The notes beneath the pieces were generated by a model, which was given only the letters and a program-made list of their open reading frames with translations, did not search any database and was not told the origin of the DNA. Of a DNA stretch of 33,617 bases, positions 1 through 6,185 are shown in pieces. The position numbers and the translations under genes are program-made. Each line of letters starts with the position of its first letter. Position 1 is the first letter of the stretch. The DNA lies in assembly GCA_049698215.1 (NCBI GenBank), contig JBAVXH010000010.1, forward strand, positions 1-33,617. The letters run 5' to 3'. Origin of the DNA: PALSA-894 sp049698215. GTDB taxonomy: Bacteria; Pseudomonadota; Alphaproteobacteria; Rhizobiales; Xanthobacteraceae.

Positions 1-1
1 C

Positions 2-109
2 TTCGGCAAGCTCAAGGAGTTCAAACGCATCGCCATGCGCGCAGACAAAACCGATCAGAGCTTCGCCGCCATCATTCATCTCGCCGCGGCCGTGATAAAC
101 TCCCGATGA
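2..109 (+). CDS. IS5-type transposase, C-terminal fragment (cut by window edge)
   Basis: The first 35 codons read FGKLKEFKRIAMRADKT and continue to INSR before TGA. This resembles the C-terminal end of IS5-family DDE transposases, where a basic KLKxFRRIATRxDK segment precedes a short helical tail. The rest of the gene lies outside the window, so it cannot be judged intact or decayed. Just after the stop, GAATCTCAACAGGCC (108-122) could be the right terminal inverted repeat, with TTA (123-125) as part of a short target duplication; this is inference, because the left end is not visible. The family call rests on motif resemblance only. Confidence 0.7.
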   Translation, partial: FGKLKEFKRIAMRADKTDQSFAAIIHLAAAVINSR

Positions 110-131
110 ATCTCAACAGGCCTTAGGATGG

Positions 132-154
132 ATTGCCGGGTCAAGCCCGGCAAT
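132..154. repeat. Perfect hairpin / REP-like palindrome
   Basis: ATTGCCGGG and CCCGGCAAT are perfect 9-bp arms around a 5-nt loop. The element sits just beyond the stop of the DUF993 gene and just after the IS end. It is of the intergenic REP type common in rhizobial genomes. It may act as a terminator or 3' stabiliser for the minus-strand gene, but there is no T-run after it. Confidence 0.7.
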
Positions 155-159
155 GACGA

Positions 160-1323
160 TCAACCCAGCCCGTGCACGCTTAGCAACTTGCTCATCCGCG
201 CCGCCGCCAGATCCGGATCGTGCAGTACGCGCGCCTTGTCGGCGAGGCGAAACAGCTCGGCGAGATGCAACAGCGAGCGCGCGCTTTCCTGTCCGCCGAT
301 CATCACGAAATGGTCCTGCAGGCCGTTGAGCCAGGCGAGGAACACGACGCCGGTCTTGTAGAAGCGCGTCGGGCTTTTGAAGATGTGGCGCGAGAGCGGA
401 ACGGTTGGCTCGAGGATGCCGTGGAAGCCTTGCAGGTCGCCGTTCGCGAGCCGTGCGAGGCCGGCTGACGCAGCCGGCGCGATCGCATCGAAAATACCGA
501 GCAGCGCGTCCGAATAGCCGTCCTCGTCGCCGGCGATCAGCTCCGCGTAGTTGAAGTCGTCTCCGGTATACATGCGCACGCCTTCGGGCAGGCGGCGGCG
601 CATCGAGATTTCCTTCTCCTTCGACAACAGCGAGATCTTGATGCCGTCGATCTTGGCGGCGTGGTCGTGCAGGATCGTGAGGCACGTTTCCATCGCGGCC
701 ATGTGGTCCTGGGAGCCCCAGTAGCCGGCGAGCGCGGGATCGAACGTCTCGCCAAGCCAGTGGATGATCACCGGCTGTTTCACCTGCCGCAGGATGCGGC
801 CATAGACGCGCGCGTAGTCCTCCGGGTCTTTGGCAAGGCGCGCGAGCGCGCGGCTCGCCATCAGGATGAGCTGGCCGCCCATGCCTTCGATCGCCTCGAT
901 CTGCTCCTCATAGGCGCGCACGATGTCGTCAAGCGAGACGCGCGCGTTCGCGTCGAGATGGTCGGTGCCGGCGCCGCAGGCGATCTTCACGCCGGGGCGG
1001 CGGCGCGCGGCTTCGAGCGCGCGGCGGATCAGCTCATTCGCGCCGTTCCAGTCGAGACCCATGCCGCGCTGCGCGGTGTCCATCGCCTCGGCGACGCCGA
1101 GCCCGAGGTCCCACAGATACTCGCGGAACGCGATCGTCTTGTCCCAGTCGACGGATGCGTCGAGCCAGGGATCGTTGTCGGCAAGCGGGTCGGCGACGAC
1201 ATGCGCGGCCGCATAGGCGACGCGATTGAATTTCGGGGGCGCGCCTTTTGGGAGCACGATCGGCTCGCCGGTGGTGTAGGGTGCGAAGCTGCGATCTTTC
1301 GTGGGAAGCGAAATGGTGGCCAT
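160..1323 (-). CDS. DUF993 family protein (dihydrodipicolinate synthase-like TIM barrel)
   Basis: This 387-residue protein is full length for the DUF993 family, which is related to the dihydrodipicolinate synthase/N-acetylneuraminate lyase aldolases and has no firmly assigned reaction. Visible family-like stretches are FREYLWDLGLGVAEAMDTAQ near residues 67-86, GAGTDHLD near 117, PVIIHWLGETFDP near 194, and DGIKISLLS near 236, where the lysine is a candidate Schiff-base residue. There is no signal peptide or membrane segment, so it should be cytosolic. The ATG is preceded by GGAG with an 8-nt spacer. It lies downstream of the Gfo/Idh/MocA gene on the same strand, separated by a 121-bp repeat. 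A role as a carbon-carbon lyase in sugar or sugar-acid breakdown is inferred from fold and context; the substrate is unknown. Confidence 0.85.
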   Translation of the reverse strand: MATISLPTKDRSFAPYTTGEPIVLPKGAPPKFNRVAYAAAHVVADPLADNDPWLDASVDWDKTIAFREYLWDLGLGVAEAMDTAQRGMGLDWNGANELIRRALEAARRRPGVKIACGAGTDHLDANARVSLDDIVRAYEEQIEAIEGMGGQLILMASRALARLAKDPEDYARVYGRILRQVKQPVIIHWLGETFDPALAGYWGSQDHMAAMETCLTILHDHAAKIDGIKISLLSKEKEISMRRRLPEGVRMYTGDDFNYAELIAGDEDGYSDALLGIFDAIAPAASAGLARLANGDLQGFHGILEPTVPLSRHIFKSPTRFYKTGVVFLAWLNGLQDHFVMIGGQESARSLLHLAELFRLADKARVLHDPDLAAARMSKLLSVHGLG

Positions 1324-1339
1324 GAACTACGCTCCTGTT

Positions 1340-1460
1340 GTCATCCCGGCCGAGCGAAGCGAGAGCCGGGATCCAGTAACCACCAGCAGTGCGATTGTCG
1401 CGCCGTCGGTGTTTACTGGGTCCCGGTTCTCCGGCGCTTCGCGCCGTCGCCCGGGATGAC
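1340..1460. repeat. Composite inverted repeat, GTCATCCCGG family, copy 1
   Basis: The element begins GTCATCCCGGCCGAGCG and ends CCGGGATGAC, so its two ends are inverted repeats, and each half also folds on itself. Inner boundaries CCAGTAA and TTTACTGG are also inverted. A second copy of the family lies at 11095-11196. It sits between the DUF993 gene and the Gfo/Idh/MocA gene and could attenuate transcription between them. It does not encode a protein. Confidence 0.85.
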
Positions 1461-1495
1461 ACTCCGAATATACAGCTTGCACGAACCGCCTCATC

Positions 1496-2650
1496 TCAGA
1501 TGTTCAGCGCCGGCAAATCGAGCCAGCGCCGCTCCGCCCAGCTCTTCAGGCCGAGTTCGGCAAGCTGCACGCCCTTTGCACCCTCGACGAGATCGTATTT
1601 CCACGGCGTGTCCGCGCAAACATGGCGGATGAAATCCTCCCACTGGATCTTGAAGCCGTTCTCGTACGTGATGTTGTCGGGCACTTCTTCCCACTGCTCG
1701 GCGAATTCCATCGTCTGCGGCACGTCCGGATTCCACACCGGGCGCGGCGTGTTTACACGCGCCTGCGTGACGCAGCGCGTCAGTCCCGCGACCGCGGAGC
1801 CATGCGTACCGTCGACATGGAAGGTCACGAGGTCGTCGCGCCGCACGCGCGTCGCCCAGCTCGAGTTGATGTGCGCGATCACGCCGCCCTCGAGCTGGAA
1901 CGTCGCATAGGCGGCATCGTCGGTGTCGGCCTTATAGGTTTTTCCGCTCTCATCGACGCGGCTCGGGATGTGCGTCGCGCCGAGGCAACTCACTGCCTGC
2001 ACCTTGCCGAACAGATTGTCGAGCACGTAGCGCCAGTGGCACAGCATGTCGAGGATGATGCCGCCGCCTTCCGCCTTCTTGTAGTTCCAGCTCGGGCGTT
2101 GCGCGGGCTGGCCCCAGTCGCCTTCGAACACCCAGTAGCCGAACTCGCCGCGCACGGAGAGCATGCGTCCGAAGAAGCCGGCATCGCGCAGCATCGCGAT
2201 CTTGCGCAGGCCCGGCAGGAACAGCTTGTCCTGCACCACGCCGTTCTTGATGCCCTTCTGCTTGGCGAGCTTGGCGAGCGCAACCGCCTTGTCGAGCGAG
2301 TCCGCGACCGGCTTTTCGCAGTAGATGTGCTTGCCGGCGTTGATCGCTTGCGTGACCAGGTCGGCGCGCATCTGCGTGGTGGCGGCATCAAAAAAGATCG
2401 TGTCGGCCGGGTTCTTCAGCGCGGCGGCAAGATCGGTGGTGGTGCGGGCGATGCCGTATTGCTTGGCCAGAGCGCCGATCTTCTCGGCATTGCGGCCGAC
2501 CAGGATCGGGTCAGGCATCACGCGGTCGCCGTTCGGCAGCGTGACGCCGCCTTGCTCGCGGATGGCGATGATCGAGCGCACCAGGTGCTGGTTCAGCCCC
2601 ATGCGTCCGGTGACGCCGTTCATGATGATGCCGAGATTGCGTGCCGCCAC
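1496..2650 (-). CDS. Gfo/Idh/MocA family NAD(P)-dependent oxidoreductase
   Basis: This 384-residue cytosolic dehydrogenase has an N-terminal Rossmann fold (NGVTGRMG at residues 11-18) and the family EKP motif at 112-114 (IYCEKPVADSLDKA), whose lysine is usually catalytic. QDKLFLPGLRK (140-150) and a C-terminal alpha/beta substrate domain follow. Relatives oxidise or reduce sugars, inositols and related polyols. The start is GTG at 2650, preceded by GGGAGG with a 6-nt spacer. The gene lies downstream of the hydroxyacid dehydrogenase on the same strand and upstream of DUF993. The glycine motif is slightly DapB-like, but the EKP motif and length favour Gfo/Idh/MocA. The substrate cannot be read from sequence. 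Confidence 0.88.
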   Translation of the reverse strand: MAARNLGIIMNGVTGRMGLNQHLVRSIIAIREQGGVTLPNGDRVMPDPILVGRNAEKIGALAKQYGIARTTTDLAAALKNPADTIFFDAATTQMRADLVTQAINAGKHIYCEKPVADSLDKAVALAKLAKQKGIKNGVVQDKLFLPGLRKIAMLRDAGFFGRMLSVRGEFGYWVFEGDWGQPAQRPSWNYKKAEGGGIILDMLCHWRYVLDNLFGKVQAVSCLGATHIPSRVDESGKTYKADTDDAAYATFQLEGGVIAHINSSWATRVRRDDLVTFHVDGTHGSAVAGLTRCVTQARVNTPRPVWNPDVPQTMEFAEQWEEVPDNITYENGFKIQWEDFIRHVCADTPWKYDLVEGAKGVQLAELGLKSWAERRWLDLPALNI

Positions 2651-2704
2651 GCCGGTCCTCCCGAATGTTGTTGGTTGTTTGGCTACTTGCGTGCCGCCAT
2701 AGCG

Positions 2705-3706
2705 TCAAGTCAGGTCGTTGATGCCGAGCCGCGTCAGGCGTGTGGCTTTCTGCCGGTTCACCGCCTCCGGCGGGATTCGCCCGGCAACAAGATCCCGGAC
2801 TTGTCGCACCGTATCGAAGGCTTGATGCTCGATCGCATCAGGCGTGAGTCCGGCGGTGTGCGGCGTCGCGATCACGTCGGCGCGCCGTGCAAGCGCGAGC
2901 GACGGTTTCTGGTCGAAGGCGCGGCCCACATCCATCGCGGCGCCGGCGATCTGCTTCTTCTCCAGCGCGACCAGCAGCGCCGCCTCGTCCACCAGATTGC
3001 CGCGCGAGAGGTTGAGGAAGTAGGCGCTCTTCTTCATCTTGGCGAAGTTCGCCGCATTCATCAGGTTCTCGGTTCGCTCGTTGGCGACCACAAGGCAGAT
3101 GACATAATCGGACTCCGTGAGGAGTGTTTCGAGCGACACCTGGCGCAAGCGAAAGTCCTCAGCCTGCACATGAGGATCCGAAATCATGACATGCATGCCG
3201 AGCGCCAGACAGATCGGCGCGAGATGATGCGCAATCGCACCGTAGCCCATGATACCGACGGTCGCCCCGTTGAGCTGCCGGCCCATACGCGGCTCGGCTT
3301 CCTGCCCGTTGCGATACTGGATCGTCGCGTCGGTGAGGCCGCGCGCACAGTCGATCATCATGCCGATCGCCATTTCGGAAACCGATGCCATGAAACCGGG
3401 CGTTGCGCGCGTCACCAGGATGCCCTGCGCGCTTGCCGCATCCACGTCGATGTTGCGGATGTCGACCGCGACGCGCAGAAACGCACAGCAATCCGGCGCG
3501 AGCGGGAAGAATTCGGCGGGCCCCGGCGTCTGGCGGTCCGAGACGACGATCTCGCAGCCCTTCGCGGCCTCGGCCAGCGCCTTGGCGTCCAGCACCTTGC
3601 CGGTGGTGTTTGTGCGCACCTCGCCCAGCTTGCGCATCTCGGCGAGCGCGCGTGGCCCGTAGTAGTTCTCCAGCATGTCGGGGACGTGGGTCAGGAAAAT
3701 GCGCAT
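2705..3706 (-). CDS. D-2-hydroxyacid dehydrogenase family protein
   Basis: A 333-residue protein of the NAD-dependent D-2-hydroxyacid dehydrogenase family. The nucleotide-binding loop GYGAIA is at 154-159, where the third glycine of GxGxxG is alanine. Catalytic Arg235 is in LNLSRGNLVDE and the catalytic His is in TPHTAG (282-284). The usual Glu of the (L/M)DVFxxEP element is not conserved: the region reads MDVGRAFDQKP (258-268), with Lys before Pro and three extra residues. It therefore belongs to a divergent subgroup whose proton relay may differ. No signal peptide. It is transcribed towards the Gfo/Idh/MocA gene (54-nt gap) and is divergent from the FAH-family gene, suggesting a shared promoter region at 3707-3794. 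Confidence 0.85.
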   Translation of the reverse strand: MRIFLTHVPDMLENYYGPRALAEMRKLGEVRTNTTGKVLDAKALAEAAKGCEIVVSDRQTPGPAEFFPLAPDCCAFLRVAVDIRNIDVDAASAQGILVTRATPGFMASVSEMAIGMMIDCARGLTDATIQYRNGQEAEPRMGRQLNGATVGIMGYGAIAHHLAPICLALGMHVMISDPHVQAEDFRLRQVSLETLLTESDYVICLVVANERTENLMNAANFAKMKKSAYFLNLSRGNLVDEAALLVALEKKQIAGAAMDVGRAFDQKPSLALARRADVIATPHTAGLTPDAIEHQAFDTVRQVRDLVAGRIPPEAVNRQKATRLTRLGINDLT

Positions 3707-3794
3707 GATGGGCCTGTCGGAAGTGCGTGTTGCCAGAACGGCGATGCGATGCTTTATCGCGCGCTAACATGTCAGGCAAACAGGGAACGTGTCC

Positions 3795-4670
3795 ATGAAG
3801 GTCGTTGGGTTCGAGGCGGACGGTGGATTGCGGCTCGGCATCGTCGAGGGTGATCAGGTCATCGATCTGCAGGCAGCCGATCCGAAGGTGCCGGCTGATC
3901 TCGGCGCGGCGCTTGCCGCAAACAATGGCGACCTCAAGCCGCTTGCCGATGTTGCAAAGCGCGCGCCGGCTTCTGCGCGCCGTCCGCTGAAGGGGCTGAA
4001 ATTCGGGCTGCCGGTCGCGCGGCCGGGCAAGATCCTCTGCCTCGGGCTGAACTATCTGGAGCACGTGAAGGAAGGCTCGCAGCGCGACAACATTCCGAAA
4101 TTCCCCACCATCTTCATGCGCTGCCTCACCTCGATGGTGCCGCATGAGCAGCCGATCATCCGGCCGAAGGCCTCCGAGCAGCTCGACTACGAGGCCGAGA
4201 TGATGCTCATCGTCGGCAAGCGCGCGAAGCATCTGACGATGGAGAACGCGACATCGTGCATCGCCGGCTACTCGTGCTCGAATGAAGGCTCGGTGCGCGA
4301 ATTCCAGCGCAAGACCACCCAGTGGGACATGGGCAAGAACTTCGACCGCACCGGCGGCTTCGGACCCTGGATGGTGACGGCCGATGAGCTGCCCGAGGCC
4401 GGGAAGGGGCTGAAGATCGAGAGCCGCCTCAATGGACAGGTCATGCAGTCGGACAACACCGACAACATGATGTTTCCGGTGCGCGAGCTTCTTGTCTACG
4501 TCACGCAGGGCATGACGCTCGAGCCGGGCGACATCATTTTCACCGGCACGCCCTCCGGCGTCGGTCATGCGCGCAAGCCGAATCCGGTGTGGATGAAGCA
4601 GGGCGACATCTGCGAGATCGAGATCGAGGGGATCGGCGTGTTGCGCAATCCGATCCAGAACGAGGCCTAA
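3795..4670 (+). CDS. Fumarylacetoacetate hydrolase (FAH) family enzyme
   Basis: A 291-residue protein with an N-terminal cap of about 70 residues and a C-terminal FAH fold. ILCLGLNYLEHVKEG opens the catalytic domain, LDYEAEM carries the two metal-binding glutamates, and MGKNFDRTGGFGPW, GDIIFTGTPSGVG and the C-terminal EIEGIGVLRNP are conserved family elements. Relatives hydrolyse acylpyruvates, 2,4-diketo-3-deoxy sugar acids or hydrate 2-hydroxydienoates with Mg or Mn. A GTG at 3789 is in frame, but AGGGA at 3782-3786 is spaced correctly only for ATG 3795. It is divergent from the D-2-hydroxyacid dehydrogenase. With that gene, the Gfo/Idh/MocA enzyme and DUF993 it could complete a sugar-acid pathway; this is inference. 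Confidence 0.88.
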   Translation: MKVVGFEADGGLRLGIVEGDQVIDLQAADPKVPADLGAALAANNGDLKPLADVAKRAPASARRPLKGLKFGLPVARPGKILCLGLNYLEHVKEGSQRDNIPKFPTIFMRCLTSMVPHEQPIIRPKASEQLDYEAEMMLIVGKRAKHLTMENATSCIAGYSCSNEGSVREFQRKTTQWDMGKNFDRTGGFGPWMVTADELPEAGKGLKIESRLNGQVMQSDNTDNMMFPVRELLVYVTQGMTLEPGDIIFTGTPSGVGHARKPNPVWMKQGDICEIEIEGIGVLRNPIQNEA

Positions 4671-4684
4671 CAGTCACTCCGCTC

Positions 4685-4738
4685 GTCCCCGCGAAAGCGG
4701 GGACCCAGAGCCAAGAACTGGATACCCGCCTTCGCGGG
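4685..4738. repeat. Double hairpin REP-like element between convergent genes
   Basis: Two hairpins are visible. GTCCCCGC-gaaa-GCGGGGAC (4685-4704) has a GNRA-type tetraloop, and CCCGC-cttc-GCGGG lies at 4725-4738. The pair belongs to the short CCCCGCGAAnGCGGGG repeat class also seen at 25219. It fills the gap between the FAH gene and the convergent tam gene and could act as a bidirectional terminator, though neither side has a clear T-run. Confidence 0.8.
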
Positions 4739-4748
4739 CATGAGCGAA

Positions 4749-5525
4749 TCAGCGCGTCGCGACGATGAACATACGCGGGAAGGGCAACAGCACGGTCCCG
4801 TCTGGCATCGTTCGATAGGCTTTGCCGACTTCGGCCTGATAGCGCGCAATGAAAGATTTTCGCTCCGCCTCATCGAGCGCATCGAGAATCGGGCGCAGCG
4901 CGCTGCCCTTGAACCATTCGACAACACCGCCCGCACCGCCCGCGATCACGTGGAAGTAGATCGTGCGCCACAGGTCGACATGGCTGCACAGCGGCTTCAA
5001 CAGTTCGTAGTACCAGAGCGCATCCTGCCGCGCCGGCCGCAGCACATTGGCAAGCTTGCCGGCCCATGGTCCCTCCGCTGCAACCTCGCGCATCAGCCGC
5101 AACGCCGGCTCCTCGGCATTGTCCGGCATCTGGATCGCGAGGCTGCCGCCGGGGCCGAGCTTTCCTACGAGGCGCGGAAACAGCGTCTCGTGTCCCGGCA
5201 CCCATTGCATCACGGCGTTCGACAGGATCACGTCGAACGGGCCGGGATCAGCCCATGTCGTCAAATCGGACAGCTCGAAGCGGATCTGCGGCAGCCGCTT
5301 GCGCGCCGCAGCGATCATGTCGGACGAATTGTCGAGCCCAGTGATCGTCGCGTCGGGAAAGGCGGCGGCCAGCACTTCGGTGGAGTTACCGGGTCCGCAA
5401 CCGAGGTCGATCGCAGTTCTTACGTTGCGGTTTGGGATCGCAGCGACGAGGTCGCGCACCGGCCGTGTGCGCTCGGCTTCAAACGCGGTGTATTGCTTGG
5501 CCGACCACTGATCCGCAGGGGAAAT
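4749..5525 (-). CDS. tam: Trans-aconitate 2-methyltransferase (Tam-like), probable ATT start
   Basis: A class I SAM-dependent methyltransferase. DLGCGPGNSTEVL is the SAM-binding motif I, DNSSDMI motif II, FDVILSNAVMQWVP motif IV and LGPGGSLAIQMPDN motif V. The WSAKQYTAFEAERTRPVRDL segment, characteristic of the Tam N-terminus, is encoded in frame upstream of the first canonical start (GTG 5459). No ATG, GTG or TTG precedes that segment. An ATT at 5525 has TAGGAG exactly 8 nt upstream and gives a 258-residue protein, close to the about 252 residues of E. coli Tam. Known members methylate trans-aconitate, relieving inhibition of the TCA cycle. hupE lies immediately upstream, its stop codon overlapping the ribosome-binding site, so translation may be coupled. 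The minimal form from 5459 would lack the N-terminal helix. Confidence 0.82.
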   Translation of the reverse strand: MSPADQWSAKQYTAFEAERTRPVRDLVAAIPNRNVRTAIDLGCGPGNSTEVLAAAFPDATITGLDNSSDMIAAARKRLPQIRFELSDLTTWADPGPFDVILSNAVMQWVPGHETLFPRLVGKLGPGGSLAIQMPDNAEEPALRLMREVAAEGPWAGKLANVLRPARQDALWYYELLKPLCSHVDLWRTIYFHVIAGGAGGVVEWFKGSALRPILDALDEAERKSFIARYQAEVGKAYRTMPDGTVLLPFPRMFIVATR

Positions 5526-5533
5526 GACGTGCG

Positions 5534-5539
5534 CTCCTA
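5534..5539 (-). promoter_or_regulatory. Ribosome-binding site that decides the tam start
   Basis: Read on the minus strand, TAGGAG is followed by 8 nt and then ATT, in frame with the conserved Tam N-terminus. The TAG is also the hupE stop codon. No ATG/GTG/TTG occurs in this frame between here and the conserved segment, so the site points to ATT 5525. Confidence 0.6.
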
Positions 5540-6115
5540 GACGGCGGACGCGAGCAGCATGAGGCCGGCAAGCGCCATCGCGCCACCCGCGGCTTGCACG
5601 AGGCGCCAGCGAGTCTTCTCAAGGATGATGCCAAGTGCAATTCCGGCGCCGTGCAGTGCTGCGGTCGCAAGCAGAAAGCCTGCCGCATACTCATAGCCCG
5701 AGACGCTCTGCGGCATCTCGGTGCCGTGCGCATGGCCATGGACGATGGCGAACACGCCGGCGAGCGTCATCGCACCAGCCGTTGGGATGCTCACGCGCAA
5801 TGCGATCGCAAGCCCCAACACGATCACCGAAATCGCGATGCCGACTTCCGTGTAAGGTAGGCCATAGCCGATCGTGCCCAGCGTGCCGCCGAGCGCCATC
5901 GCGCCGAGAAATGCCGCGGGCACCAGCCATAACGCCCGTCCGCCGATCATCGCCGCATAGAGACCGATCGCGATCATCGCGAGCACATGATCCAGCCCGC
6001 CGAGCGGGTGAGCCAAACCCTGCATGAAGCTGCTGGCCCCGTGGCCAGTGTGTGCGAACGCCGGGCTCGCCGAAGCAAGCAGGATGAGAGGCGCAGCGAA
6101 GCGTCGAAGGATCAT
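5537..6115 (-). CDS. hupE: HupE/UreJ family membrane protein (Ni/Co-type permease)
   Basis: A 192-residue integral membrane protein. A signal-like N-terminus ending ASPAFA (to about residue 21) is followed by a His-rich start (HTGHG), HPLGGLDH at 36-43 in the first helix region, about six hydrophobic segments, and HGHAHG in the middle. These histidine motifs are the family signature. Characterised members accompany hydrogenase or urease and are thought to let Ni2+ into the cell; some may carry Co2+. Neither enzyme is encoded nearby, so it is an orphan copy here. It overlaps the ribosome-binding site of tam. Its 5' end resembles the repeat at 14616 (TCCTTCG...ACGC...CGCTGCGC), so the start region may derive from a repeat. 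Confidence 0.9.
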   Translation of the reverse strand: MILRRFAAPLILLASASPAFAHTGHGASSFMQGLAHPLGGLDHVLAMIAIGLYAAMIGGRALWLVPAAFLGAMALGGTLGTIGYGLPYTEVGIAISVIVLGLAIALRVSIPTAGAMTLAGVFAIVHGHAHGTEMPQSVSGYEYAAGFLLATAALHGAGIALGIILEKTRWRLVQAAGGAMALAGLMLLASAV

Positions 6116-6185
6116 TCGAAATGCCCCAATTCAGGAACGGCCCGGCAACCCGATATGACCGGCTCGGCACGCGGCGCGCAAGGGG

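Noticed and set aside
1622..3853. 743-codon open frame on the plus strand
   Set aside because: It is antisense to two well-supported genes and has a His/Arg/Ala-rich composition with no motif; long antisense frames are expected at this GC3 bias.
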